From Persicaria tinctoria (lineage: Eukaryota > Streptophyta > Magnoliopsida > Caryophyllales > Polygonaceae), in the NCBI GenBank assembly GCA_037127255.1, contig JBANSL010000001.1, forward strand, positions 38,679,001 through 38,743,000: DNA of 64,000 nt, read 5' to 3'. Made by a program: the position numbers and the translations under genes. The notes beneath the pieces were generated by a model. That model ran no database searches and had not been told where the DNA came from. It saw nothing but the letters and a program-made list of their open reading frames with translations. This document shows positions 1-17,997 of the stretch, one piece after another; positions within the stretch are counted from its first letter, which is position 1, and every line of letters begins with the position of its first letter.

Positions 1-3000
1 ACCCGCGGAGATGACAGATCTAGGAGATGAGGGTTTAGAGGAGGATATCATGGAGCTGCACAGAGAGCACCCCCAGGTCAGACTGCTTATGGAGAAGATG
101 CTAGAGTGAGGACCTGCCATGGATGTATCGGGAGGGGCCACTACATTGCTTCTTGCCCAGACCGTTCGACTGTCTGTTACACCTGTGGTACTATGGGGCA
201 CCGAGCTGCCACATGCCCTCAGAGTCGTGGAGCTCCAACTACTGCACAACCACCCAGACTCCCTGCGTCTCCTCAGCCACCACTGTTGACATATCCCTAG
301 GGCCAGGGTCAGGGCCAGGGATGAGGTGACTCTTCTGGCAGAGGCCGAGGCGGAGGCAGAGGAGGTAGAGGTTCTGGACGTGGAGGTAGAGGACCAGCTG
401 GGTCAGGTCAGGGTCGTGGATCATCTTCTGTAGGACCGTCAGGGTTAGGGTATGATCGTGGCCAGAGTTCGGGAGGTCGAGGACCAGAATTACCCCCACC
501 GCCCCGCGTATTTCAGATGCACGCAGATGACCGCTCAACCCCGACTTCCGCAGGTACGATATTCTTCCATGATGAGTGCCTATCTATCTTGTTTGACACT
601 GGTGCGACTCACTGCTTCATAGCAAAGGCGTGCGTGGCCAGGCTGAGCCTGAGCTGCATGAGTGGTTCACCCCTTACTATTGGTCTGGCGGATGGGGCCA
701 AGGTTAGGACGAGTCGTGAGATTTTAGGGTGCCCCATTCGGATAGGGGAGCGAGAGTGGCCAACCGACCTTATCGTTAGGCCATTGAGGATGGATGATCT
801 CATCTTGGGTATGGACTTCATGGACTACTACGGGGCTATCATCAACTTGCGGACGAGGACAGTGTCGATTTTGGCATCCGACGAGACCGAGCACCAGGTT
901 TGGGGGAGCGACCCCAAAAGGAATGGATCACTCATCAACGTAGTCAGAGCCGCCGGACTTCTAGACCAGGGTTGCGTCGGGTATTGGTGTTACGCTTTAG
1001 AGGTGGATCGCACGCACCCCAGCATATCAGATGTTCCCGTTGTTAGAGACTTCGCAGATGTGTTTCCGGAGGAGCTGCCAGGACTTCCCCCACCGAGAGA
1101 GGTTGACTTCGTGATTGAGTTGGAGCCAGGCACCAGGCCCATCTCGCGAGTCCCTTATCGCATGGCACCGACGGAGATGGCCGAGCTGAAGGCTCAGCTA
1201 GAGGAGCTAGCTGAGAAGGGCTACATTCGGCCTAGTGCATCGCCTTGGGGAGCGCCAGTGCTATTCGTCAAGAAGAAGGATGGGTCGCTGAGGCTATGCA
1301 TCGATTATCGGGAGCTGAACCGGGCGACGGTGAAGAACCGTTATCCTCTTCCCTGGATTGATGATCTGATGGATCAGCTACAGGGCGCCGTGGTCTTCTC
1401 GAAGATCGATTTGAGGTCGGGTTATCATCAGCTGAGGGTGAAGCCAGAGGATGTTCCGAAGACCGCTTTTCGGACTCGCTATGGTCACTACGAGTTCATG
1501 GTCATGCCGTTTGGGCTGACCAATGCACCAGCCGCGTTCATGGAGCTCATGAACCGAGTGTTCATCGACTTCTTGGATAAATTCGTCGTTATCTTCATCG
1601 ATGACATCTTAGTCTACTCGAGGAGTAGAGAGGAGCACGAGGAACATTTGAGGATTGTGCTGGAAACGCCGAGGAAGCATCAGTTGTATGGGAAGTACAG
1701 CAAGTGTGAGTTCTGGCTCACAGAGGTGGCTTTCTTAGGCCACGTTATTTCAGCTGAGGGAGTTGCAGTGGATCCGGCAAAGATTGACGCCATCGTTGCT
1801 TGGGAGGTCCCCAAGAACGTCAGAGATATCCGCTCATTTCTTGGATTGGCTAGTTATTACAGGAGGTTCGTCCAGGGTTTCTCGAGTATTGCTAGGATGA
1901 TGACGCAGCTGCTGAAGAATGACGTCCCCTTCGAGTGGAGTTCAGATTGTCAGGCCAGCTTTGAGCTTTTGAAGCAGAAGTTGACGACTGCTCCGGTGTT
2001 AGCTCTGCCAAATGGGACAGAGGACTTCGTTATCTACACAGATGCTTCGCATTCTGGTTTGGGTTGTGTTCTGCATTAGAGGGACCGGGTCATCGCTTAT
2101 GCTTCGCGTCAGTTGAAGCCTGCAGAGGTGTCTTACCCCATCCATGATTTGGAGTTGGCAGCCGTGGTTCATGCTCTGAAGATCTGGAGGCATTATCTGT
2201 ATGGTACTTCTTGCAAGGTGATGACGGATCATAAGAGCTTGAAGTACATTTTCACGCAGAAGGAACTCAACATGCGTCAGAGACGATGGCTAGAGCTTCT
2301 GAAGGACTATAACTTGGACATAGTCTACCATCCAGGGAAAGCCAATGTGGTGGCAGATGCGTTGAGTATGAAGACTCACCAGGAGGTGGCAGTTGAGAGG
2401 CTTACAGCTCAGCGGGAATTGCGGAGAGATCTGATGGGATGCTGTTTTGAGGTGTTGATTCAACGAGATCGCTGGCAGTTGTCGTTCTTAGAGGTGCAGG
2501 CACAGTTATCAGCAGAGATTCGGCAGGGTCAGGCAGATTGTCCAGAGACTGCAGTTCTGAGAGAGCGGATGGCTCAGGGAAGATTTAGAGAGCTTGCAGA
2601 GAGAGCAGATGGGATGCTGACCTTCCAGGGCAGAGTTGTAGTTCCGTCATCGTCAGATCTGAGGCAGAGGATCATGCAGGAGGCTCACTCCACCCCTTAT
2701 TCTGTCCATCCAGGGACAAATAAGATGTATCAGGATCTGAGGATGAGTTATTGGTGGCAGAGGATGAGAGCAGACATCACAGAGTTCGTGGCCAGATGTC
2801 AGGTTTGTCAGCAGGTTCGGATTGAGCATCAGAGGCCGGGAGGACCCGTCCAGTCACTTCCAGTTCCCGAGTGGAAGTGGACGGATATCTCCATGGATTT
2901 TGTCACTGGGCTGAGGCGAGACGTCAGAGGATTTGACGCTATTTGGGTCGTGGTCGACATGTTGACCAAGTTGGCCCATTTCATAGCTATTAAGGAGACA

Positions 3001-3980
3001 TGGCGAGCTTCGAAGTTAGCGGACGAGTTCATTCGCCAGATTGTGAGGCTTCATGGAGTACCAGAGAGGATCGTATCCGATCGAGATGGACGATTCACCT
3101 CGAGGTTTTGGCAGCATGTTCAGGAGAGTTTGGGCTCCAAGTTGCATTTTAGTACGGCTTATCACCCGCAGACAGACGGTCAGAGCGAGAGGACGATTCA
3201 GACGTTGGAGGACATGTTGCGATCGTGCGTCTTGGACTAGGGTGATCATTGGGTCAAGCACCTACCGCTAGTGGAGTTTTCCGACAACAATAGCTACCAC
3301 GCGTCGATCGAGATGGCCCCATATGAGGCTTTGTATGGGAGGCGATGCAACTCACCGGTTTGCTGGGACGCGCCTGCAGATACAGTTCTGTCGTTGCCCG
3401 AGATGGTCAGAGAGACAGTTGATAAGGTTGGTCGCATCCCAGAGCATATGAGGGTAGCCCAGGATCGACAGAAGAAGTATGCGGACAGACGGAGGACCGA
3501 GCTTGAGTTCGAGGTAGGCTCGCACGTATGGCTTCGAGTTTCGCCCACCAGAGGAGTTCGACGGTTCGGCATCAAAGGGAAGTTGAGTCCGAGGTTCATT
3601 GGCCCATTTGAGATCCTAGAAAGAGTCGGTGCGGTAGCCTACCGTTTGGCCTTACCCCCGTCCTTGGCCGGGGTCCATGACGTCTTTCATGTCTCCCAGC
3701 TCCATCAGTATATTCCCGACCCTAGCCATGTCCTTGACCACTCAGACCTTCACATCGAGCCTGACTATACCTTTGTAGAGCGTCCGATGAGGGTCCTTGA
3801 CCGTCGCGTCAAAAAGCTTAGGAACAGGGAGGTCCCTTTGCTTCTGGTTCAGTGGTCTAGGAGGAGGGGAGGAGGCCACCTGGGAGACCGAGGAGAGCAT
3901 TCGGGCTAGCTATGGAGATGTCCTAGATGAGTTGCTTGCGTCCTATGTTGAGCCGAGCGTAGACATTACCTTGACCTCTC
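1..3980 (+). pseudogene. gag-pol polyprotein of the chromovirus, inactivated
   Basis: A single reading frame runs from base 1 to about 3860. It is broken by TGA at 28-30 and TAG at 298-300, 2077-2079 and 3238-3240, then by a one-base shift near 3855-3870 inside the chromodomain. Visible motifs: two CX2CX4HX4C zinc knuckles (bases 112-225), a protease DTGA site (about 597), an RT core FIDDILVYS (about 1597), an RNase H YTDAS site (about 2035), an HHCC integrase zinc finger (about 2710-2815) and integrase D, D and E residues in MDFVTGL, SDRDGRF and [10 protein letters not shown]. The chromodomain begins near PMRVLDRRVKKLRNRE (about 3787) and continues in the shifted frame as EEATWETEE. Length and order fit the family. 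No functional product is expected. Confidence 0.88.
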
Positions 3981-3990
3981 GAGTGCGGTG

Positions 3991-4737
3991 AGTATGCCTA
4001 GTTAGTTGGTTGGGATTGGTTAGTGGTGTCTCTTTGATTTGTGTGCTTATGCTTAGTAGTTGTGTGCAGATCCTTGGTGATATAATGTGATGAGCCTCGA
4101 TGATATGATGATGTGCTAGATATCATGGTATGTGACTGTCTTTGATGTGCCATGATTTGCTGTTTATCTTGAGATTACGATCATTCTTCTTTATTCATGG
4201 TGCCTAATATTAGAAATGCTAGAGATTGAAGTGTTGAATGATGATTTGAGTCGGAACCTAGGAAGAGAATAAGGGATTAGCCTTTAGAGGTGGATGTTAG
4301 AATGATTGGGAAGTTAGGAATGCCTTGTTTAATGTCGAATTTAAAGAATTTCAAATGATATTTAAAAAGGAACTTAGATTTTGAGAAAACTATTCCCACC
4401 CGAGTTTTCATTATGACGCCCCACGAAGTGGATACAAGCATGTATGGGGGCACCTGTGGATCGCTTGCTAAGACCTAGTGGAGACGTCATGATGCTTTTC
4501 GAGTTATGGTATGCCCGAGGAGTCGGAGTGGGGATGTGGTAGGGGCCCCTACCACATCCTTACTACGACCGATTGGGAGTATTATGATCATGACGACGGT
4601 ACTGTGAGATCTCATGGGGGCACTTATGAGGTACTTACGGGATCAATGACGTGATCCTTGGATTCACCAATTTCAACTTCATCCCCTACTTTAGAATGAT
4701 TTTAGTCTCGGGGACGAGACTTGTTTTTAGAGGTGGA
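3991..4737 (+). other. Noncoding spacer between pol and 3' LTR
   Basis: There is no ORF of note here. The stretch ends with a 'cggggacgaga' block followed by a purine-rich 'ttagaggtgga', the usual arrangement just upstream of a Tekay 3' LTR. A near copy, 'tttagaggtggatg', occurs at about 4280. Confidence 0.55.
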
Positions 4738-6780
4738 TGATGTAAAGGCTCGGATTTTTAAAATATTAAACTTCGAAAAAGGAAATTAAAAACGAAATTA
4801 AAACAAATTCCGGTCCAATTTTTAATTTTAAAAGATCGAATCCGTCTTTCATTTCGGGATTTGGAGGAACAATCGGCAGAAATTTAAATTCCCGTCTCGA
4901 GACATCAATTCCGTCATCTTTCTCACATCCTTATCCAAATTCAACATTGGTTTCTACAATTGGAGATTTAATTTTAAATTTCCTACCTCTTTCAACCTCT
5001 CCCTAATTAACCCAACACACTCATATACTTTTTTTTTCTTCCCTTACTTTGATTTACCAAGAATGGAAATGAGGAGAACCCTTTCCCATGCCTTGTCGAT
5101 TTGTGCAGTCAAGAAACCCAAAGATTTGTCCATAAAGATCTGAACCTTGACCACATTTTTCCACACACCCTAAGCTCCTATTTCCCCTCCTTGTTGCACA
5201 TGAGGAGCAAACCCCCCCCCCCCCACCAAAGTATCCCCTTCTTGCTCAGTCCCACCCCGCGCCACCACCGTACACACCTTCACCTCCATCTCCCTCTATC
5301 TCCGAGCACCCGCCGTCGCCACCAGCAGCCACCGGGAGCAGCCGGAGCGCCGCCGTCACCTCCTTGGCGTCCTGTTTTCCGCTGCGCACCTCGGTAAGCC
5401 TCGATTCCTCTCGACCTCTCCTCTTTCACCCTTTATCATCCAAAGGCTCCGCCTTTAACACCCCACACCTCTCCCAGACTTCTTGCTCGAAGAAACAGCC
5501 CCATCGCGCCCCGGACGCACCTCCTCGGAGCTCCGAGCTTTCCGACGTCGAACACCTCGGTGAGCCTTCTCCCTCCCTTCTTCTCCCCTTCCTCTTGTCT
5601 CAAGCGTGTGTGTTGGGGTGGCCGGCGAGGCTTGGTGGCCGGAGTCTTGGAGAACTGCCGCCGGCCTCCCCTTCTTCCTTTCCTCCGTCGTTCTTTCCGG
5701 GCTGGAGAACCTGTGCTTTCTTCTCCCTTCCTTCGGCCTAAATGGGAAGAAGAAAGGAAATGGGGCCCTCTTTGCCACATCCTCCCCTGGGCCGCAACTC
5801 TTTTTTTTTTTGACATGTCAGCTCCGTTTCTTTTGAATGTGAATCAAATGGAATGGTTTTTTGGGCCTATTTTGTGGGCCAGATCCTTCATAAATAATGA
5901 ACCTTTTCTTTCTAAAACACAACCAAGTATTGGGCCTAACTTTTCGTTAGAAACTTGACTTTGGGTTTTATAAAACAATAGGGGCTCGGTTTGGGTTTAT
6001 TAAAACAAGAGGGCCGGTTTTGGGGATTTTACAAAATAGGGATTGGTTTTGGTAAATTAAAATAAAGTAAGGTTGGTTTGGTAATTTAAAAAGGGGTGAT
6101 TTGATTAAATGAATATGGTTGGGATTTTATAAATATTTTATAAGGTGTTTAAAAGAAAATGGTGTTAGAAATATTATGTAATATTATTGAGATTAAAATA
6201 TAAAATGTTGTGTTGAGATTTAAGATATAATATTGTGGTGATTTATTATGTGTGGTTAAATGTTATATGATTATGATGAGGATATGCAATTATATGCTAA
6301 GTAAGTTTGTGAGATGATAGCTTGCAAATTGGCTAAGTATGAATTGGAATTATCTTAAGTTGATGAATTGGAGAATTATAACGAATATGGTGCGAGATAA
6401 AGTTAAGATTATGAAAATGATGATGTGATGGTTATTGTGTTAAGTTGTGAAGTTGTGTGTGTGATAATTCTATGCTTTGTGTGCCTTAGAGATAGACTCA
6501 TTCATGTACTTATACTTGTTAGGTGACCATCTGTGACGTGCCAGATTTCATATTGCCTGGTTGATTGCTTTTTGCTGTTCTGCGGTACCAGGTAAGTCTC
6601 TTCGGAGCTTACTCAGATTGAATAGAGCTATTCCCTGCTTTAGGTGCATGATATACTAGGTGCTTGCATTCATGATCAGCTTGTCATGTAGTACCATGCT
6701 AGGTTGCATCGACTGTTGAGCATTCTATTTCTTTATGTGTATGTAAACAGAACGACCGTTATCTGTGAAGTAACTAGAGT
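4738..6780 (+). repeat. 3' LTR of the chromovirus (right end approximate)
   Basis: The start TGATGTAAAGGCTCGG follows the polypurine stretch. The LTR includes a GC-rich block (5220-5800) with two similar potential splice donors, CACCTCGGTAAGCC (about 5388) and CACCTCGGTGAGCC (about 5549), a pattern expected of a spliced retroelement leader. An AT-rich tail follows. The proline/serine-rich ORFs here are probably chance readings. The end near 6.78 kb is a guess. Confidence 0.55.
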
Positions 6781-7402
6781 CATAACTGCCTGTTCATAAT
6801 CTCTTCCTCCCTCCTGTTCATAATCGTCATATCAAAAGAGATTCACTAGATCTGATATGGCGATTCACTGGATCTGGTCAAGTAGCGGGACATGCGGGTT
6901 TTGAATGGTGGTGATAGGGCGGGTTTCGGATGGTGGTGATGCCATAACAGGCTGTATTTAGAGGAGACGATGAACAATGGAGAAACCTTCGGATTTGGTC
7001 AAGCGACTGAACAGGGGAAGCGGAGAAGACGACAATGAACAGTACACCAACTTCAGATCTGGCCGAGTGGTGTGCAGAACTGACTTTGAATGATGTGGAT
7101 ATGAAAGATCATTCGATGGGGACTCCACCTGAGGAGGTAGCGTGGCCGGAGTAGGACTCGAAGCCCTGTGCAGGACTCGAAGCCGGTGGGGGTAGCGTGA
7201 GGAACTGACATATTTTTTTTTGTTAAATTTCCAGTAACCTTTTAATTCAGCTCTTAAAAAAAAAGGGGAGAAGGGCACGAGGTGAAGGAATCAAAACCTC
7301 AGGATACCACGTGAAAGGTGTAAAACAATTGGTTACCGCATGAATTAAGTGATACATCAGGGTACCTCGTGAAATTTCCGTAAAATAAGATATGTGAATC
7401 TT
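6781..7402. other. Intergenic DNA, nothing recognised
   Basis: No convincing ORF is present. Short imperfect direct repeats (GGATGGTGGTGATG-like, about 6905-6945) and a GGTACC-rich stretch (7290-7370) are visible but fit no feature I know. Confidence 0.3.
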
Positions 7403-7403
7403 A

Positions 7404-7659
7404 ACACTCTGTTTGGCTTGTGGTTTTTCAGGGGAAGGAAGGGGTGGGAAATTGAAGAGGGGAAAGGAAGGGAAAGGAAGGGGGAACAATTTCACTTTCC
7501 CACCAAAAAAGGGTTGTGAAATCCCATGAAATTGAGCGGTTACTCAAATTTCAGATTTCTTTCCCTTCCTTTAAATGTTTCACTCAAATACATAATTTAT
7601 TTTCCCTTCACATCCCATCCTAAAAATCCCACCATCCATCCCACCATCCAAACAGGCGT
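7404..7659. mobile_element. Possible MITE upstream of beta-amylase
   Basis: The stretch is bounded by CTGTTTGG on the left (about 7409) and its inverse CCAAACAG on the right (about 7648-7655), with a purine-rich left arm and a pyrimidine-rich right arm that could pair. This is the usual look of small PIF/hAT-type MITEs near genes. No clean TSD could be assigned. If real, it lies about 120 bp upstream of the beta-amylase start. Confidence 0.35.
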
Positions 7660-7775
7660 AAAAGTTTGTCCTGAGCGACACAAACTTGAGAATTTAGATG
7701 AACAACGTAACGAGAGCTTGAATTTCAGAGACTCAACACAGTCATACTGCCCTTTGCACTTTGGGGTTCCCATCC

Positions 7776-13794
<6,019 letters not shown>

Positions 13795-13935
13795 CATGTA
13801 TCAGGGATTCAGGATGCTGTTGAAGCTGTAAGGTCTACATAGGATTTTGAAATCCCTTTGTGATTGTCGAGGCAAAACGGGTCACCACCCCAAATAAGGT
13901 CTAAGTTTGATGGTGTTTCTTGATCTTTTGATTCA
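13795..13935 (+). other. Beta-amylase 3' flank, likely 3' UTR
   Basis: Sequence directly after the TAG stop contains an AATAAG poly(A)-like signal (about 13895). It ends where the next inverted-repeat element begins. Confidence 0.4.
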
Positions 13936-14800
13936 TGAGGTCCCCTACTACCGGTGATAGATCTGGATCCTCTCCTTATATTTACTACCTAATATTGTCC
14001 TAATGAATTGATCTCTTCCGTCCAAATAAATCAATGGTTAAGATCTATTCTACCTAAATTAAAATCAATTATCTTCTAACCCTCTTGTTTGTTTCCTTGT
14101 GTTGAGAATCCATCGTAGCCCTCTTTCCGTTTCCGTCATCCAACCCATGTGTTCTCTTTCTTGAACTGAGTAGGTTCTTTCGTAAGGTTTGTAAAAATCT
14201 TTTGGTCAAAAAATTGAAGGATCAATTTCACAATTCAAGTGGCAAGGAGGATGTGTTCAGGCCCCATGGAGTTGGAAGCAACTAATTTTACAAACATAAT
14301 CTATCCACCGGCCCGATAGGGAGGAATAAGATGACTGATGGAGTTGGATTATGGAGTCCTCTATACGAGGAAGATGGAGTTGGAAGCAATTAATTAATTT
14401 GGAACAAATTAAGAGAACAACAATCCATAGTTTGATAGCAATTAATTTCGAAATCCTCTTTACAGGAAATATGGAGTTGGAAGCACATATACTCTCAATT
14501 CACGGTGAAGGCGGGTGTTCCCGGAGGGTTCGAGGTCCCAAGACTCGCCGGCGGTGGTGCCACGACTGCACAACGGTTGCAAAGAAAATTTTGACGGAGG
14601 AGGATTGAGAATGTTCAGAGAGGGTAACGCTTGAAGAGATACAAAAGGGGTTAATTAATTAATTAAATTAGGGTGATTAAAATGGATATAAATCGTGACC
14701 ATTGATTTATTTGGATGATGCGATTGATTAATTAGGTAAATATTAAGCAATAAATATAAGGAGAGGATTCGAATCCACCGGGGAGAGTCCACCGTCTCAT
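13936..14800. mobile_element. DNA transposon with ~120-bp terminal inverted repeats
   Basis: The left arm (13936-14060) contains ATCCTCTCCTTATATTTA, CCTAAT and CCAAATAAATCAATGG. The right arm (14670-14800) contains the inverse copies CCATTGATTTATTTGG, AATTAGG and TAAATATAAGGAGAGGAT. The arms diverge moderately. The interior has no transposase. It includes a short GC-rich piece (14500-14580) that might be captured DNA. Long TIRs suggest a MULE-like or foldback element; a TSD was not resolved. Confidence 0.6.
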
Positions 14801-15289
14801 GTCTCATTTCTTGTGTCTCCCTATCCCTCCTCACATATTTCTCCCTTTACTATATTTCCTTGTTTTGTTTCAAATTTTAATTTTTTTTTAATATTGGGGA
14901 TGGGGAGGAAAAATCACCGGGTCCTGTCCCTTTGGGGAAAGTGGATCCTGTTCGCCCTACTACAGCTGCAGATCGTCTAGTACTCGCGTGTGTCGTCCAT
15001 TTAGTAGTACAGTTTTCTAATTGGTCCACTTGGCAACAAAATATCCCTACTATATATTAGGGGTGGACACAAATCCCGCAAATCCCGGGCCCGTCCCGGT
15101 CCCGTCCCGATCCCGGTGGGATTTGGAAAAAAAATAACAAATCCCGTCCCGGTCCCGTCCCGCAAAAATTATGTGGGACGGGACGCGGGACGAGGATTTC
15201 TTATCCCGCAAATCCCGTCCCGTCCCGCATATATTTATTTAATTATTTAATTATTTATTTAGTGTTTACAGTGTGTGTAATATAATATA

Positions 15290-16232
15290 GGAAAAATGAC
15301 CAAGAATAATACCAACTATCACATGTGAACCAAAAATAATACGAACTTTAAAAATGACTAATTGGTATACAAACTATATTCAATTAAACCGATTTTGATA
15401 CCATGGCTAAAATTTAGAAAAAAAAAACAATTTAACCTCAACATATAATTAACAAAAAATCCGGGAAAATTTTATAAAATTGAAAAAAAGTAGTCACGTA
15501 CTGTTCATCTCCATCGCCGCTCGTACACTACAATCTCCATCCTCCTCGCCGCCGCCGCCGCCACCCAATCTCCTCCGACCAGCGCTCCCCCTCCTTCTAC
15601 TCCTCCGCCAAGATCCCCCCTCCACCGGTGACCGCAGCTCCTCCCCCATCGACCCCGTCGCCGACTGCTTATCCTTCTCCCACCATTCCCCCTCCGGCGC
15701 CGGCCACCCCACCACCCTCTCCGACACCGGCGACCCCCCCACCTGCTCCAGCACCAGCGAACCCCCCACCTGCTCCGGCACCGGCGACCCCCCACCTGCT
15801 CCAGCACCGGCGACCCCCACCTGCTCCGGCCCCGGCGACCCCCACCTGCTCCGGCACCGGCGACTCCCCCCACCTGCTCCGGAACCATCGACCCCCCCAC
15901 CTTCTCCGCCCACTCCCCAACCTACTCCCACTCCAGCGACTCCTAGCCGGCTCCCGCCAATCCTTCTCCAGCCGCAGCCCCGACCTCCACAATGCGATGA
16001 ATAACAGAAATTAGATGAAAGCTTTCATCTAATTTCTCCCAAATTTACAAAATGTTCCCAAAATTGTTGTTAATTATATTTTTAGTTTAAATTGTTTTTT
16101 TCTTTATAAATTTAGTCATGGTATCAAAATCGGTTTAATTGGGTATAGTTTGTACACCAATTGGTCATTTTTAAAGTTCGTATTATTTTTGGTTCACGGG
16201 TGATAGTTGGTATTATTCTTGGTCATTTTTCC
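15290..16232. mobile_element. Pack-MULE-like element
   Basis: The left TIR begins GGAAAAATGACCAAGAATAA (15290) and the right TIR ends with its inverse (16232). The arms match for about 120 bp, including ACCGATTTTGATACCATG and its inverse. An exact 9-bp TSD, TATAATATA, flanks it (15281-15289, 16233-16241). Long TIRs plus a 9-bp TSD define Mutator-like elements. There is no transposase; the interior is a GC-rich foreign-looking segment. Confidence 0.8.
15500..16004 (+). pseudogene. Captured proline-rich gene fragment in the MULE
   Basis: This is a sharply GC-rich island inside AT-rich TIRs. The frame from 15628 reads a Pro/Ala/Thr-rich chain with repeats such as PPPAPAPATP and TPPPSPTPATP, the composition of extensin-like or PERK-type extracellular domains. 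Another forward frame and the antisense frames are also open because of the repetitive GC-rich composition, so the true frame is not certain. It probably derives from the 5' part of a host gene; no complete domain is present. Confidence 0.45.
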
Positions 16233-16408
16233 TATAATATATGTCTATAGTGTATATATACTCGGTGTGTGTATATATTTATACACGGTATATGTTTATA
16301 TACATATATATTTTGTGTTTACAGTGTGTATATTTTATTTTTGGTTTACATGCATTTACAGTGTATAAAGTATATGCTCCGTAGTTATATGAATATACAC
16401 TGTATATT

Positions 16409-16413
16409 TTTGT

Positions 16414-16484
<71 letters not shown>
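16409..16484. repeat. (AT)n microsatellite
   Basis: An almost pure AT dinucleotide run of about 76 bp lies at the left end of the next nested element. A shorter TA run stands at that element's right end (23376-23394), so the element appears to have inserted into a TA microsatellite. Confidence 0.9.
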
Positions 16485-16488
<4 letters not shown>

Positions 16489-16619
16489 AATGATTCAAAT
16501 GTAAAATATCCTTATTGTGTAAAATTTGCTTATGGTGTAAAATTTCTTAATAAGTCAACCCGCGTCCAAAATAGAATTCGATTCAATGGAATGGGCTAGC
16601 CCAGCGTTGCACCTCATAG

Positions 16620-17070
16620 CCCAATAATAAAGAGGGAAAAAAAGGCCACCGAACTGATTTTTTGCATCAACCACGACTTCGACTCTTATCGCTGATTGAG
16701 ATCTCCATGGATGAGCATCACAAGCTTTGTCGTCATCAAGTTTTCGACGATGTCAGAATTCGGCTAGCACCTAAGGATGATGTCGGAGAAGGAAGGAGTG
16801 AAGAAGATGGTGGCCGAGGATTTGAGGCAACGAAAGTAGTTGAAGAGGATTGCTTCCAAGAGATTCCGCTGAGGGGGAAAGAGAGCGCACGACATGGAGC
16901 ATCGCTGGAGACTGTCGAAGTGGAAGGGAGCCAGATCTCATTGCCGGAGAGGGAGATTCGATGCAAAAATTTGCACTTGCTGAAGTTTTGGGCTCTCAGG
17001 TGCCTTCTCTCGTGTCCCTCTTTGTTCAATCATTATGCGATTTCATCTTCTCGAGCTAATTAGGGCTCTA
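16620..17070 (+). other. Unrecognised exon-like segment near the left TIR
   Basis: A frame open from 16662 to 17063 encodes 133 residues with no family I recognise. The sequence is more GC-rich than its surroundings. It could be captured 5' exon or UTR sequence, or the element's own promoter-proximal region. Confidence 0.25.
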
Positions 17071-17997
17071 AGGTTAATTTGTATCTCTTACTCCATCTTT
17101 ATTTTTTTTATTCTGATTTAGAAATTTCTAAATTTTTAGGAATTTAAGGTTAGAGATTTGGGGATTTGACATTTATAAGTGATGATTGTATGAGGAAGTG
17201 GAGGATGAAATGGCAATGCCCTTTATCATTGCTTTGTTGTTGAACTACAGGGCGTGGAAATGTAGTTACTTTTTTTGTGTATGAACTAGCCAAGGAAATT
17301 TAGTGTAGTGTTGAGTTGAACATTTTTCTGAGTAAAAACTTGATGTTTAGGCTCGGGGATCATTATTGATCCCTGGTCGTTTTTCATCTTAATTTTCTCC
17401 ATAGGAGGCACTTGGTTGGCGCATAATGAAGTTGCTGTCATAATTCTCCTACTGAAATTTTCATAAGAACATTGCTAATGAAGGATATAAAGGGAACATG
17501 TTTAGTGCTGGTTTTGCATATAGAGAATATCTAGAAGAGCTTTTTTTTAACAATCAGTTTCCAAGTGCATTTTCCTTATAAATGGCTATATGTTATTTAT
17601 CATGCAGAATATTATAGTTAATTCCACCTGTTCATCTTCTCTATCAGAATTAACTCTAATATTCTGCATGATAATTCTCATATCTGGCATTCTGTCTTCT
17701 TTAACTTAGATCTTCCAGTTGTATTTAAGACTTTTTCTGATTACTAGACTCACAGTCTTCTAGAGTTCTATGGCTGTTGTGGTGAAAGTACCTATGGTTG
17801 TTAATACTGGAATGTGATCAGCATTACAATCTATCTGGGTCTTATTAATTATAGTGTAATCCTATGATGAGGGATAGCTGTCATAGGGAGATGAACTTCA
17901 TCAATATGCAACTTATATTGTCTTTATATTATCTGGGTTAAGTCCTTTTTCCTGTATTGTGTTATTATTTTGTTTTCTTTCCCCTTCACGTATTCAG
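17071..17997 (+). other. Noncoding, intron-like stretch before the ABCA exons
   Basis: AT-rich sequence without coding signal, ending in a polypyrimidine-AG acceptor (17996-17997) for the first preserved ABCA exon. It contains the 26-bp hairpin listed separately. Confidence 0.4.
17599..17672. repeat. 26-bp perfect-but-one hairpin
   Basis: ATCATGCAGAATATTATAG... (17599-17624) pairs with its inverse at 17647-17672, 25 of 26 bases, around a 22-nt loop. The arms are the size of a small-RNA precursor stem, but it may be a tiny foldback MITE. Confidence 0.7.

Larger units (their letters stand above)
1..6780 (+). mobile_element. Ty3/gypsy chromovirus, Tekay/Del-like, 5' part outside window
   Basis: Domains follow in the gypsy order: two gag zinc knuckles, protease, RT, RNase H, integrase and a chromodomain, then a spacer and a 3' LTR. 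The 5' LTR and most of gag lie left of the window. The spacer ends in a purine-rich stretch (about 4727-4737) just before a likely LTR start at 4738 (TGATGTAA). The element is dead: it has in-frame stops and a frameshift. The right limit is uncertain because no second LTR or TSD is available; LTR-like sequence fades near 6.78 kb. The Tekay/Del assignment rests on the integrase-chromodomain end and the pre-LTR sequence, recognised from family knowledge. Confidence 0.8.

Noticed and set aside
5101..5958. Several overlapping Pro/Ser-rich ORFs on both strands
   Set aside because: They lie in the GC-rich leader part of an LTR, have no family similarity I can see, and are open in several frames because of composition.
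15494..15992. Antisense Gly/Arg-rich ORFs
   Set aside because: Mirror images of the repetitive proline-rich fragment; open frames result from GC-rich repeats.
16409..16493. ORF ending in an Ile-Tyr repeat
   Set aside because: It is a translation of the AT microsatellite.
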